26,491 bases of DNA from Bacillota bacterium (GCA_023435025.1 JAEYSE010000118.1:1-26491); one strand, 5' to 3'; positions 6,073 to 15,425 are shown, counted from the stretch's first letter. The notes: generated from the sequence alone by a model not told the origin. Program-made: numbers and translations.

Positions 6073-8484
6073 ATGAAGCGGATCGTAAATGCCAAGGCCT
6101 TTATTGGAAGCGCAATGAAGTTCAAGAAAGTTATTAGGGAGAGTATTCCCTATGTAAACATTGAGCGTGCGTTGCTCTATACGGAGAGCTATAAAGAAAA
6201 TAGCGCTGACGAATTTATTGTTCGCCGCGCCAAAGCCTTTGCGCATGTGCTAGAAAACCAGAAAATCAAAATATTTGATGAAGAGATATTCGCCGGCAAT
6301 ATGTGCGATACGCTATTCAGTGCGCCGTTGTTCCCCGAGTACTCTGTTCGCTGGTGGATTGAGGATCTCAAGCGCGTCGGGGACAGAACGTTTGACAAGT
6401 TTTTTCTCAGCCAGGAGGATTACGAAAAACTGCTTCCTGTGATTGGATACTGGGATGGAAAAACACTTCAGGATCATGCTACGAAGGCGCTGACAAAGCA
6501 AATTGTTGATGCGGAATATATCGGCGTGTCGCATGGCGCGCATATTATGAGCGAAGGTTATGGCCATTTAATTGTGGACTATGACAAGGTGGTCAGAATC
6601 GGTATCGAAGGCATTGAAGCGCAGATCAAAAATAGATTAGCTCGTATAGACTATCTGTATCCGGAAGATATCGAGAAAAAGCCGTTCCTGGAATCGACTC
6701 TTATCGTATGCAAGGCAATCCGCGAATATGCCCAGCGGTATTCCAGGTTGGCCTCTGAAATGGCTCAAACCGAGCAAGACGAGGAGCGCAGACTGCAGCT
6801 TCTTGATATTGCGGAAAACTGTGCCAGAGTACCCTACAAGCCCGCGGAGAATTTCATGCAGGCTTTACAATCTGCATGGTTCATCCAACTGCTGGTGCAA
6901 ATGGAGAGCAGCGGGCATTCCATATCCTTGGGCAGATTTGACCAGTACATGTACCCTTATATGAAGCGTGATATCGAAGCCGGCGATCTGAACAAAGAGC
7001 AGGCCGAGGAACTGGTGAAGCACTTTTGGTGCAAGCTCAACTGCATCAACAAGATACGGGCTTGGGAAGACACGCAGTTTCAGGCTGGCTACCCAATGTA
7101 TCAGAATATAACCATAGGTGGCCAGACGCCAGACGGTTTTGACGCAGTAAATGATCTGACCTACTTGTGTCTAAATGCTACCAAAGAATTGATGATGACC
7201 CAGCCCTCGCTTGCGGCGAGATATTATTCCGGATCATCACAGGAATATCTGATGGCGTGCGGCCGGACAATCCGAGTGGGGTTAGGCATGCCCGCGATGC
7301 AGAACGATGAAGGTATCATTCCGTCGTTGCTTAATCGCGGCATCGTGCTGGAGGATGCGCGCAATTACGCCATGGTCGGCTGCATAGAACCGTCCATACC
7401 GGCCAAATTCGGATATCGTTGCAATGGCATGAGCCAATTCAGCCTTGCAAAGGTGTTTGAGCTTACCCTCAACGACGGCGTCGACCCTGAGACGGGCATT
7501 ACTGTGCATCCGGGTGAAGGCAAATTCGAGGATATGGGCTCTTTTGAAGAACTGTATGCTGCGTTTATTAGGCAGGTAAGGGTATATAACGAGATCTACA
7601 TCCGGCATGACAACGTCGCAGATATCTATACGGCCAAATATGTTCCTGACAGCTTAACCTCCATGCTGGTGGATGACTGTATTGAGCGCGGGAAATCTCT
7701 TGGTGATGGCGGCGCAGTATATGATATCATCAGCGGCCAGACGTCTGGCCTTGCCAATGTATCAAATTCCCTGGCGGCGATTAAAAAACTGGTGTTTGAA
7801 GATGGAACGCTCTCTAAAGCCGAACTGATGGCGGCTCTTAAGGACAATTTTACATCTTCGCGCGGCCAAGAAATCAGAAAAATGTTGCTGGATGTACCCA
7901 AATACGGCAACGATGACCCTTATGTAGATGATATCGCGAAGCAGATATTTATTGATCACGCGCACTGTCTTGACGATTACAAAAATGCGCGCTACGGAAA
8001 GGGCCCGATCCATGCCGGCTGGCAGGTATGCACCTCTACGGTCACGGCAAATGTGCCCATGGGAAGCTATGTTGGCGCACTGCCTGACGGCAGAAAGGCC
8101 AACACACCTGTCGCTGATGGTGTCTCGCCTACCCAGGGCACCGATGTTTGCGGACCTACTGCAAGCATGAATTCAGTAGGCAATCTGCCCAACGAGCTCA
8201 TTTCCGGCGGCCAGTTGTATAACATGAAGTTTCCGACCGAGATGTTCAGCGACGAGGAGAAGGGCGTGGCCAATCTTGTCTCGTTGCTGCGTGGCTATTT
8301 CAGAAAAAAGGGCTTGCATGTTCAATTCAATGTCATAGATCCAGAAACGCTCAGGGCTGCGCAGTTGCATCCCGAGGAGTATAAGGATTTGGTTGTACGG
8401 GTTGCAGGATACAGTGCGTACTTTGTAGATGTCAGCAAAGAGGTGCAGAACGATATCATCAATCGAACAGAGCATTGCTTCTAA
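6073..8484 (+). CDS. Glycyl radical enzyme 1 (PFL-like dehydratase/lyase family)
   Basis: An 803-residue GRE. The thiyl-forming cysteine is Cys437 in YAMVGCIEPS, with Glu439 forming the C-x-E pair used by eliminating and C-O or C-C-lyase members. True pyruvate formate-lyase instead has adjacent Cys-Cys, so this is not PFL. The glycyl radical site is Gly779 in VRVAGYSAYF near the C-terminus. The N-terminal part (FSAPLFPEY, then GYGHLIVDYDKVVRIGIEGI) matches the layout of glycerol/propanediol-dehydratase-like and E. coli YbiW-like enzymes. There is no N-terminal microcompartment extension and there are no shell genes nearby. It sits directly between the permease and its presumed activase (15-nt gap). 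Possible roles include ring-opening of a phosphorylated cyclic polyol or dehydration of a vicinal diol. The substrate is not decided by the sequence I can read. Confidence 0.92.
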   Translation: MKRIVNAKAFIGSAMKFKKVIRESIPYVNIERALLYTESYKENSADEFIVRRAKAFAHVLENQKIKIFDEEIFAGNMCDTLFSAPLFPEYSVRWWIEDLKRVGDRTFDKFFLSQEDYEKLLPVIGYWDGKTLQDHATKALTKQIVDAEYIGVSHGAHIMSEGYGHLIVDYDKVVRIGIEGIEAQIKNRLARIDYLYPEDIEKKPFLESTLIVCKAIREYAQRYSRLASEMAQTEQDEERRLQLLDIAENCARVPYKPAENFMQALQSAWFIQLLVQMESSGHSISLGRFDQYMYPYMKRDIEAGDLNKEQAEELVKHFWCKLNCINKIRAWEDTQFQAGYPMYQNITIGGQTPDGFDAVNDLTYLCLNATKELMMTQPSLAARYYSGSSQEYLMACGRTIRVGLGMPAMQNDEGIIPSLLNRGIVLEDARNYAMVGCIEPSIPAKFGYRCNGMSQFSLAKVFELTLNDGVDPETGITVHPGEGKFEDMGSFEELYAAFIRQVRVYNEIYIRHDNVADIYTAKYVPDSLTSMLVDDCIERGKSLGDGGAVYDIISGQTSGLANVSNSLAAIKKLVFEDGTLSKAELMAALKDNFTSSRGQEIRKMLLDVPKYGNDDPYVDDIAKQIFIDHAHCLDDYKNARYGKGPIHAGWQVCTSTVTANVPMGSYVGALPDGRKANTPVADGVSPTQGTDVCGPTASMNSVGNLPNELISGGQLYNMKFPTEMFSDEEKGVANLVSLLRGYFRKKGLHVQFNVIDPETLRAAQLHPEEYKDLVVRVAGYSAYFVDVSKEVQNDIINRTEHCF

Positions 8485-8499
8485 AGTGGTGGCAGTTAT

Positions 8500-9420
8500 A
8501 TGGAAATGGCGGACAAGGGAACGATTTTCAAGATCGAAAGGTGCTGTACGCATGACGGTCCTGGCATAAGAACTGTAGTGTTCTTTCAGGGATGTCCGCT
8601 GCGATGTGGTTGGTGCGCAAACATAGAAGGCGTAGACAAAGGCTATACCATCATGTATGAGAAGAGCAGATGCGTCTTTTGCTACAGATGTCATGCGGTC
8701 TGCCCCACGGACAAAATTCATAACATCAGAAACAATGGGGTTTATGCAGGACAATGTCTAGGGGATAGCTGCAGGAAATGTGTCGACGCATGTTTGACGG
8801 GTGCACTCTTGGGGTCGGGAACGCAGATCACTGCCGATGAACTGATGAAAATTGTAGTGGCGGACCGTCAGTATTATGAGGAAAGCGGCGGAGGCGTAAC
8901 GTTTTCGGGTGGCGAAGTGTTGATGCAGCCAAACTTTCTTAAGACAATGCTGGTGAGATCCAAGAATGCCTATCTTGATACCGCCATAGAGACGTCATGT
9001 TATGCCCGGACGGATGTCATGATGGAACTGCTGCCTTACATCGATCATGTCATCATGGACATCAAGCACATGGATTCGGCGCTGCACAAGAAGCATACTT
9101 CCGTGCCGAACGAATTGATACTCGAAAATGCCAAGCGCATCGCTCAAGCCGGAAAGGATCTCACCATAAGCTTCCCCCTTATACCGGGAGTTAACGATGA
9201 CGAAGCAAATATCCATGCTCTGGGCGCTTTTGTCCGTGATGCGCTGAAAGCCGTAAAGGATATCAAGCTGCTACCGTATCACAACTACGGCGAAATCAAG
9301 TATGACAGACTTGGAAAAGAGTATGCCTTTAAAAATGTGAAAAGGCATTCTCCGGAGCAACTGCAGCGGACAAAGCAAATACTTGAAACCTACGTGGAGC
9401 GCGTTATCCTTAGAGCCTGA
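8500..9420 (+). CDS. Glycyl radical enzyme activase 1 (radical SAM)
   Basis: A 306-residue radical SAM activating enzyme that installs the glycyl radical, most likely on GRE 1. The radical SAM cluster motif is Cys32-x3-Cys36-x2-Cys39 in GCPLRCGWCAN, preceded by the activase signature THDGPGIRT. A ferredoxin-like insert follows with CVFCYRCHAVC and a second group ending CRKCVDAC, enough for two auxiliary [4Fe-4S] clusters as in the glycerol-dehydratase-type activases. GGGVTFSGGE contributes SAM binding. The start ATG at 8500 follows GGTGG. The short gap after GRE 1 argues for a cognate pair. Confidence 0.94.
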   Translation: MEMADKGTIFKIERCCTHDGPGIRTVVFFQGCPLRCGWCANIEGVDKGYTIMYEKSRCVFCYRCHAVCPTDKIHNIRNNGVYAGQCLGDSCRKCVDACLTGALLGSGTQITADELMKIVVADRQYYEESGGGVTFSGGEVLMQPNFLKTMLVRSKNAYLDTAIETSCYARTDVMMELLPYIDHVIMDIKHMDSALHKKHTSVPNELILENAKRIAQAGKDLTISFPLIPGVNDDEANIHALGAFVRDALKAVKDIKLLPYHNYGEIKYDRLGKEYAFKNVKRHSPEQLQRTKQILETYVERVILRA

Positions 9421-9456
9421 AGCTCTTGTACGAAGATTATGAAAGGATAAAAGCAA

Positions 9457-10194
9457 ATGGGCTGTCTTCATAACAAAGTTACGGTGATTACGGGAGCATC
9501 TTCGGGAATTGGAAAGGCGATTGCAGAAAAGTTTGCTGCACATGGCGCCAATGTCGTGCTGTCTGGAAGAAACCGGAATCAGCTGGAGAGCGTGGCGAAG
9601 GGAATCATTGAACGCGGCGGGCGGGCGGCGATTTTTTGTGCGGATGTTGCGCAACGGCAAGAGGTTGATGCTTTGTTCGAATTTACGGTAAAGGAGTTTG
9701 GGCGCGTCGACATTTTGGTCAACTCCGCGGGATATGGGCTATACAAAAAATTCATGGATATGGCTCCGGATGAGATTGACTCGCAAATTGCAGTCAACGT
9801 AAACGGGCTGTGCAATACAACTTATGCGGCACTAAAGTATATGCTTGAGCAGCACTCGGGCCGCATGATCAACATAGGATCAATTGCTTCGCTGCGGCCT
9901 TGCGCCAATTATTCCATATATAGCACGGTAAAGCATGCCGTATACGGGTTCAGCAGGGCGATTTATGAAGAGTATAGAGCGGAGGGGATCAGGGTAAATG
10001 TGCTTTGCCCCGCGTCAGTCATAACGAATTTCTATCATGTGGCCGGCATCAAGGAGCCTCCATATCCGCCTGAGCAACAGATTCAACCGGAGGATGTTGC
10101 CGAGGCCGCACTGTACTGCGCATCGGCGCCGGATACTATCAACATTGAAAGCATAACGATGTGGCCGGTTTGTCAGGATACGCTTTACAGGTGA
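9457..10194 (+). CDS. Short-chain dehydrogenase/reductase
   Basis: A 245-residue classical SDR. It has the nucleotide-binding TGASSGIG (residues 12-19), DVAQ at the adenine-binding turn, VNSAG in place of the usual NNAG, and the catalytic set Ser142, Tyr155 and Lys159 (YSTVK). The arginine after the second strand (SGRNR) suggests NADP(H) preference, a weak inference. The start ATG follows GAAAGGA. It lies between two activase genes inside the locus. It probably interconverts a ketone and alcohol in the pathway, for example reduction of a hydroxyketone released by the aldolase or oxidation of the incoming polyol. The last 15 residues are atypical for the family and may shape the substrate site. 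Confidence 0.93.
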   Translation: MGCLHNKVTVITGASSGIGKAIAEKFAAHGANVVLSGRNRNQLESVAKGIIERGGRAAIFCADVAQRQEVDALFEFTVKEFGRVDILVNSAGYGLYKKFMDMAPDEIDSQIAVNVNGLCNTTYAALKYMLEQHSGRMINIGSIASLRPCANYSIYSTVKHAVYGFSRAIYEEYRAEGIRVNVLCPASVITNFYHVAGIKEPPYPPEQQIQPEDVAEAALYCASAPDTINIESITMWPVCQDTLYR

Positions 10195-10331
10195 AGCGAT
10201 GGAAATGTCTTCCAAGACTGATCCAATTGAGGATTATGGGCGTGGAGTCTCTTGAAAGCCTGAAAAGTGATGTTGATTTGACCTAAGCTTCAAGGCGGAA
10301 ACGGCAGTACGGTAGCAGGGTGGTATGGAAA

Positions 10332-11234
10332 GTGGGACAAGTCAAAGGCACTATCGTTAATATTCAAAAATATAGCCTGCATGATGGCAGAGGGATAAGG
10401 ACCATCGTATTTTTCAAAGGATGCCCGCTGAGATGCCAGTGGTGCCATAATCCTGAAACATGGAGCCCCGCTCCAGAGCTCATGCTCAGCAGTGCAAAGT
10501 GTATGGGCTGCAAACGGTGTATCAATGTGTGTGACCATGGAGCCATGACGATGGGGAGGCCTTATTCTCGAAGCGAGTGCATTGCTTGTGGGAAATGTGC
10601 CCAGGCATGTCCCATGGGAGCAATTGAATTGGCCGGCAGGATTGTTACGGTCGAGGAAGTCATGAATGAAATCAGGGACGACGATCTATTCTATGCGGTC
10701 TCTGGAGGCGGCGTAACATTTTCCGGTGGCGAGCCGTTGCTGCAGCATAAATTTGCACTGGCACTTGCCAAAAGGATCAAAGAGGAATTGTATGATCTGG
10801 CGATCGAGACGTGTGGCTTTGCGGCATGGGAAAATGCTGCCCCGCTGGTCGAACTGATGGATGAAATTTTCTTTGATACTAAATTGATCGACAGCTTGAA
10901 GCACGAGAAATACACCGGCGTGCCAAACAGCATCATACTCGAAAACGCCGCCCGCGTTGCGGCAATGAATAAAAAACTTACGCTACGCGTTCCCGTGGTG
11001 GGTTCAGTTAACGATGCCGAAGAAGAGATGGAACGTATTGGAGCATTTGCACGCCAAATCGGAGCGAAGCGAATTGGACTTCTTGCCTATCATCAATATG
11101 GAGAATCCAAATACGGCAAGCTCCAGAAACGTTTTCATGCGGAGTTCTATACGCCTACATCTGAAGCGATGCATGGCTTTGCACAATTGCTTGAAAGCAA
11201 ATATGGGCTGGAGACATTCCTCGATTTGCATTGA
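10332..11234 (+). CDS. Glycyl radical enzyme activase 2 (radical SAM)
   Basis: A radical SAM activase of about 300 residues with the signature SLHDGRGIRT, cluster motif GCPLRCQWCHN (C-x3-C-x2-C), a regular two-cluster ferredoxin insert (CMGCKRCINVC and CIACGKCAQACPMGA) and SGGGVTFSGGEPLLQ. The start is a GTG; 10332 is chosen because AGGGTGG lies 8 nt upstream, while a GTG at 10320 is also in frame but has no spaced binding site. No GRE gene adjoins it directly: it lies between the dehydrogenase and the aldolase. GRE 3, at the far end of the locus, lacks a neighbouring activase, so this protein may serve GRE 3. Confidence 0.93.
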   Translation: MGQVKGTIVNIQKYSLHDGRGIRTIVFFKGCPLRCQWCHNPETWSPAPELMLSSAKCMGCKRCINVCDHGAMTMGRPYSRSECIACGKCAQACPMGAIELAGRIVTVEEVMNEIRDDDLFYAVSGGGVTFSGGEPLLQHKFALALAKRIKEELYDLAIETCGFAAWENAAPLVELMDEIFFDTKLIDSLKHEKYTGVPNSIILENAARVAAMNKKLTLRVPVVGSVNDAEEEMERIGAFARQIGAKRIGLLAYHQYGESKYGKLQKRFHAEFYTPTSEAMHGFAQLLESKYGLETFLDLH

Positions 11235-11373
11235 GGCATAGGTTCATCACATTCAAAGAACAAAATCTACTGTGAAAAATTCAAGGGAAGGAGTGTTCAA
11301 GTTAAATTGGTATTTTAGCAAAAGACCATTAAGCGGGTTTTGTTCTAATATAAAAAACTGGAGGTATAAAAAA

Positions 11374-12021
11374 ATGAAGTTTTTTGTTGATACTGCGAAT
11401 TTGGATCAAATACGGGCTGCTTTTGATTTGGGTTTTGTCAGTGGGGTCACGACCAATCCGGTACTGATTTGCAGAGAGGGCACAAAGGAGCTCGAAAAGC
11501 ATATACGGAGCATCCGTGAAGTATGCGACGGCGAGATATTTTCACAAGTCATCACAAAGACGACTGATGAAATGGTACGCCAAGCCCAATTGATTGCTTC
11601 ATGGGACAATAATATCACAGTAAAACTGCCTGCAACCATAGAAGGCATCAGAGCGATGTCTCAGGTGAGCAAACAGGGTATCCGAACCTGCGCAACCCTT
11701 GTATTCAACACAACGCAGGCGATGGCGGCAGCCTTAGCTGGGGCGGCATATGTTGCACCGTTTGTAAACAGATCCAACGCAATCGGGCTTAACGGGTTGA
11801 ATATGGTCCAGGATATTGCTGCAATTTACCATATTCAGAACATCGACACACAGATTGTCGGGGCCAGTATTGACAGCCCGCAAGACTTTACCGAAATGGC
11901 GTTGGCAGGAGCCCAGGTGGTTACGGGCCCATTGCGTGTCCTTCAAAATCTGGTGAATAATCGGGCTTCCGAGGCTACGCTTGAGGAATTCCTTACAAAT
12001 TGGACAGGTACGGAATTCTAA
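11374..12021 (+). CDS. Fructose-6-phosphate aldolase/transaldolase-like protein (FSA/TalC type)
   Basis: A 215-residue class I aldolase of the small FSA/TalC (MipB) group. Characteristic segments are FFVDTANLDQIR at the start, GVTTNPVL, the Schiff-base Lys84 in TVKLPAT (E. coli FsaA uses Lys85), FNTTQAMAAALAGA and YVAPFVNR. The start ATG at 11374 follows GGAGGT; an in-frame extension to 11272 is dropped because it has no family similarity. The enzyme splits or builds a bond between a dihydroxyacetone or hydroxyacetone unit and an aldehyde phosphate. In this locus it could cleave a ketose phosphate or deoxyketose phosphate made by a GRE. E. coli fsaA is likewise next to a GRE and an activase (ybiW, ybiY). 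Confidence 0.93.
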   Translation: MKFFVDTANLDQIRAAFDLGFVSGVTTNPVLICREGTKELEKHIRSIREVCDGEIFSQVITKTTDEMVRQAQLIASWDNNITVKLPATIEGIRAMSQVSKQGIRTCATLVFNTTQAMAAALAGAAYVAPFVNRSNAIGLNGLNMVQDIAAIYHIQNIDTQIVGASIDSPQDFTEMALAGAQVVTGPLRVLQNLVNNRASEATLEEFLTNWTGTEF

Positions 12022-12040
12022 GTAATACAGGATGGGGCAG

Positions 12041-12056
12041 GCACACAATAGTGTGC
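12041..12056 (+). other. Short hairpin between aldolase and activase 3
   Basis: GCACAC (12041-12046), loop AATA and GTGTGC (12051-12056) form a 6-bp perfect stem 17 nt before the activase start. With no U-tract it may be a processing or stability element. It could also be chance. Confidence 0.35.
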
Positions 12057-12072
12057 TGGCGGATAAAGGGCT

Positions 12073-12945
12073 ATGAAATTAAAAGTATTTAAAAAGGGAT
12101 TTAACTTTGCTCAGGACGGCCCTGGAAATCGTCTCGTCATGCATTTGCAGGGCTGCAATATGCACTGCCCCTGGTGCGCTAATCCTGAAGGTATGGCTCT
12201 GCACGGCGCATTGATGGTGAATTTCGGTCTGCTTCTAGACGAAGTTTGTCCCTTTGGGGCAATACGAGAAGGCAGGCGCGATGCGGTGCTCTGTAAAGCA
12301 TGCACATCCAGAGTCTGCGTGTCACCAGAGACGAGGAATGCGGGCATACGCCTTTCATACGAGGAAGAGAACACTGAGGAACTGGCAGAAATGGCTGCGG
12401 CATGTCAAGCGCTGTTTTTTGCTGGAGGTGGAGTGACGATTACAGGAGGCGAGCCGACACTGCAGTTTGAGGCGGTAAAGGAGCTGTTGATTGCGCTTAA
12501 AGAAAAGAACATCGATACCGCTCTAGAAACCAATGCGACTTCTTCCAGGCTGGGAGAACTCCTGCCGCTCATTGACCACCTGATCGTGGATTACAAAATC
12601 CCGGTTTCCAACCGGCATAAACATTTTACGGGCGTTGCTGATAGCGTTATCAAGCAAAATATTAGCCTGGCCGGAATGCGGCATCGCGATATCTTGGTTA
12701 GGACGCCCTTAATACGTGGCGTAAATGATAAGAAAGAGGATTGTGAGGCGTTTCTCGAGTTTTATAAAACATGCCGTACCTGTAATATGATGTTTGAGTT
12801 TCTGCCTTACCATGAATACGGAAAAGTAAAGTGGGAGCAGTGTGGCATGGAATATAGAATGGGCAACGCGTTTGTTGATGAGGCAACGGTGCGTTTGTTT
12901 ATAGAGAGCTTCCAAGAAGCTGGATTTCACGTAGTAGCAACATGA
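12073..12945 (+). CDS. Glycyl radical enzyme activase 3, divergent (radical SAM)
   Basis: A 290-residue radical SAM protein with Cys28-x3-Cys32-x2-Cys35 (GCNMHCPWCANPEG) and GGGVTITGGEP. It differs from activases 1 and 2: the signature reads QDGPGNRL rather than HDGPGIRT, and the insert after the radical SAM motif is short with only four cysteines in Cys59-...-Cys74-x2-Cys77-x4-Cys82, so it can hold at most one auxiliary cluster. An in-frame TAA just upstream confines the start to ATG 12073. It lies 52 nt before the equally divergent GRE 2, which makes the two a likely cognate, co-evolved pair. Confidence 0.9.
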   Translation: MKLKVFKKGFNFAQDGPGNRLVMHLQGCNMHCPWCANPEGMALHGALMVNFGLLLDEVCPFGAIREGRRDAVLCKACTSRVCVSPETRNAGIRLSYEEENTEELAEMAAACQALFFAGGGVTITGGEPTLQFEAVKELLIALKEKNIDTALETNATSSRLGELLPLIDHLIVDYKIPVSNRHKHFTGVADSVIKQNISLAGMRHRDILVRTPLIRGVNDKKEDCEAFLEFYKTCRTCNMMFEFLPYHEYGKVKWEQCGMEYRMGNAFVDEATVRLFIESFQEAGFHVVAT

Positions 12946-12997
12946 TCCTCCACGTTTTTGTAAGAACACATTGCCGTGCAGGGAAAAGGAGCGTTAT

Positions 12998-15385
12998 ATG
13001 AATATTTTTGAAATTCATTCAACAGTTAAGCTGGAGGAGCTGGCAAAAGAGCTTTTTTCAGAGGAGAGGGCAAAAAAGCGTTTGGATGGCTGGTTTCTAG
13101 CTCAGGAGATTTCGCGTGAATGTCAGGAAAAATACGCATACAAATCTATGGAAATGCGCGCGGCTTTGGCGTTACAGGGCATGGCTGAGCATTTGCCGCT
13201 TACCATAAGCGATTATAGTATATTTGCCGGAACGCAGGACGATGCGTTCGCAAAGTCGTATGCGCTCATCAATCCTTCGTTCCAGGTGGAGACCTTTACG
13301 GGATATAATGATCCGTGCGCCGTATTTAATGACATCGAGCCAAATGAAGAATTTTCACAAAAACGAATCGATGATCTGCTCACCTATTATAAGGAGATTC
13401 CTTACGTAAAAGCCCTGAACCAGACCAACAACGAAGCGCTGCAATATAGTGATGAAGCGGTATTCTTCGTTGAGCAGGTGACCGGCCATATCATACCGGA
13501 TTTCAAGCCACTTCTTAAGCATGGTGCCTTATATTTGATTACTAAGGCTGATGAGGCATATGGGAAATTTCCGGATGAAAAGCGGCGGGATAACATTTCA
13601 GCTATGCGGCTTTCGTTGGAGGCGCTGCTTTTGCTCGCAGAGCGCTACGCGGATATTGCGTCTGAAAAGGCGAAGCATGCCTCGGGTGAGGATGCCAAAC
13701 GTTTTGCGCTGATGGAGCGGACGCTTCGTACAGTTCCCTATCAGGGTGCGCAGGATTTATATGAAGCCATTCAATTGTTTATCCTGGCATGGCAGTGCAT
13801 GTGTATTGAACAGCAGACCAATCCGTTCGCTTTTTCTGTGGGCAATGCCGACAGGATATTTGAACCATACCGGGCAATGAAGAATACAAGCCAGGAAGAA
13901 GCTGCAAAGCTCTTTGAGCATCTGCTGGTATTCTTTAATGTCGGAGACAGGAGCTGGGCCATATCTCAAAATGTCATTTTGGGAGGCAGATCCCTTGATG
14001 GCACCGATCTTTCGAGTACCTGCACTTATGCCCTGATGGATGCCTACTATACAATGAACCTGCCCCAGCCGATCCTTTCCGTTAAGCTGCATAACGGAAC
14101 GCCTGACGAAATGTACAGCAACCTGGGTAAATTTCTTTTTACCTCCGGATGTCTGACGCCATCTTTCTTTAACGACGATTCGGTATTCGAAGCCCTCAAA
14201 GACAATGGTGTAGAGGATGAGGATCTGGAGGATTACTCAATCGCCGGCTGCCAGGAGCCGCTGATCATGGGAAAAGACAACGGGAACACCACAAATTCAT
14301 GGCTCAACCTGGCAAAGGTGCTTGAGATTACGCTCACTGGGGGCTACTCTACCATAACCGGCAAGAAAATTGGCCAAGGATACCGTGAGCTTGGCTATAC
14401 GGATGACGATGCTCTGACGGTTCTTTCGGATATACGCAGGGCATTTTATAAAAATCTCAATGATATCCTTGATATTATGGTGGAGAAAGCCGATATGGCG
14501 ACTACAGCCATCTCGTATTTGCCGGTGCCGTTCCTTTCGACAGCAATGGGCGGGCTGGAAACTGGAATAGATATGAGGGACGTTGAACAGCAGGGAACCA
14601 AGTACAATGGCAGCGGTTGTTTGATACATGGCCTGACCGTAGTGGCGGATTCGTTTATCGCAATTGACGATATCGTCCGAAACAGGCCCCAAGACGCACA
14701 GCGCCTGCTGAGCGCGTTAGGGAACAATTTCGAGGGCGAGGAGGCCTTCAGGCAGTATCTATTCATGGCTCCTAAATTCGGAAACGGAATTGAAGCCGTA
14801 GATAAGGAAACTGAAGAAATTGCAAGGCTCGTAGCGGATATGGTGCATTCGAAAAGAAATTACCTTGGCAATCCGTTCCGGCCGGACTTCAGTTCCCCTT
14901 CCACTCATCTGCTATATGGCTACTGGGTAGGCGCAATGCCAAGCGGAAGAAAGGCGCGTGAGATGCTTAACTATGGCATTGATCCGTTATATGGGGAAGC
15001 AACGAATGGAGTAGGCTTAAGGATGATGTCGGTTCGACGTTTGCCCTTTAACAAGATGTGTGGCGGGTATGCCTCACATTTCGGGCTTGACCCCAGGCAG
15101 TTTCGAGGCAACAGTTTTGAAGAGAAGGGCCTGGCGTTCAAGGATAACGTGATCAAACCTCTGTTCTTCAGCAGCGCCTCAGACAAAACAGCGCCGTTTT
15201 ACCTGTATGTCAACATCACTACCCCTGAAACACTGCGCAAAGTGTTGGCAGATCCCAAAAAATATGCGCCAAGCGGCGTATATATCATGCGCATACACGG
15301 TACATTTGTAAATTTCCTGGATTTGTCGCCTGCGATACAGCAGGATATTATTAAGCGGCTGGATCTGGGGTCGACTGCAAGCTGA
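12998..15385 (+). CDS. Glycyl radical enzyme 2, divergent (RIHGTF glycyl loop)
   Basis: A 795-residue PFL-superfamily enzyme. The active cysteine is Cys418 in SIAGCQEPL with Glu420 as C-x-E partner. The glycyl position is Gly768 in IMRIHGTFVNFLDL, where the usual RV-x-GY-S loop has become RIHGTF; the flanking helix (LSPAIQQDIIKRL) is standard, so Gly768 is the only aligned candidate. The region VTGHIIPDFKPLLKHG parallels the GH-x-x-x-D segment of dehydratase GREs. The start ATG at 12998 follows AAGGAG by 7 nt; nine upstream in-frame residues are excluded. It sits just after activase 3 and ends before the regulator's promoter. It is clearly distinct in sequence from GRE 1 and GRE 3. Its reaction is unknown, and the Tyr-to-Thr change next to the glycine may alter radical transfer or the activase fit. 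Confidence 0.9.
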   Translation: MNIFEIHSTVKLEELAKELFSEERAKKRLDGWFLAQEISRECQEKYAYKSMEMRAALALQGMAEHLPLTISDYSIFAGTQDDAFAKSYALINPSFQVETFTGYNDPCAVFNDIEPNEEFSQKRIDDLLTYYKEIPYVKALNQTNNEALQYSDEAVFFVEQVTGHIIPDFKPLLKHGALYLITKADEAYGKFPDEKRRDNISAMRLSLEALLLLAERYADIASEKAKHASGEDAKRFALMERTLRTVPYQGAQDLYEAIQLFILAWQCMCIEQQTNPFAFSVGNADRIFEPYRAMKNTSQEEAAKLFEHLLVFFNVGDRSWAISQNVILGGRSLDGTDLSSTCTYALMDAYYTMNLPQPILSVKLHNGTPDEMYSNLGKFLFTSGCLTPSFFNDDSVFEALKDNGVEDEDLEDYSIAGCQEPLIMGKDNGNTTNSWLNLAKVLEITLTGGYSTITGKKIGQGYRELGYTDDDALTVLSDIRRAFYKNLNDILDIMVEKADMATTAISYLPVPFLSTAMGGLETGIDMRDVEQQGTKYNGSGCLIHGLTVVADSFIAIDDIVRNRPQDAQRLLSALGNNFEGEEAFRQYLFMAPKFGNGIEAVDKETEEIARLVADMVHSKRNYLGNPFRPDFSSPSTHLLYGYWVGAMPSGRKAREMLNYGIDPLYGEATNGVGLRMMSVRRLPFNKMCGGYASHFGLDPRQFRGNSFEEKGLAFKDNVIKPLFFSSASDKTAPFYLYVNITTPETLRKVLADPKKYAPSGVYIMRIHGTFVNFLDLSPAIQQDIIKRLDLGSTAS

Positions 15386-15395
15386 AATAACAATA

Positions 15396-15425
15396 TTGTG
15401 TTTCCAAGAAGATGTGTAATACAAT
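15396..15425 (+). promoter_or_regulatory. Probable promoter of the regulator-kinase-GRE 3 unit
   Basis: TTGTGT (15396-15401), an 18-nt spacer and TACAAT (15420-15425) give a moderate sigma-A promoter about 95 nt before the regulator start. The operator half-site follows directly at the expected transcription start. Confidence 0.5.

Noticed and set aside
11374..12021. Sulfoquinovose transaldolase pathway
   Set aside because: An FSA-type protein alone does not support it; no sulfosugar isomerase, sulfolactaldehyde enzyme or sulfonate exporter is in the window, and no GRE can be assigned as a sulfite lyase from what is visible.
6073..15385. Bacterial microcompartment locus
   Set aside because: GRE dehydratases are often encapsulated, but no shell-protein genes, aldehyde dehydrogenase or N-terminal targeting extensions are present in the window.
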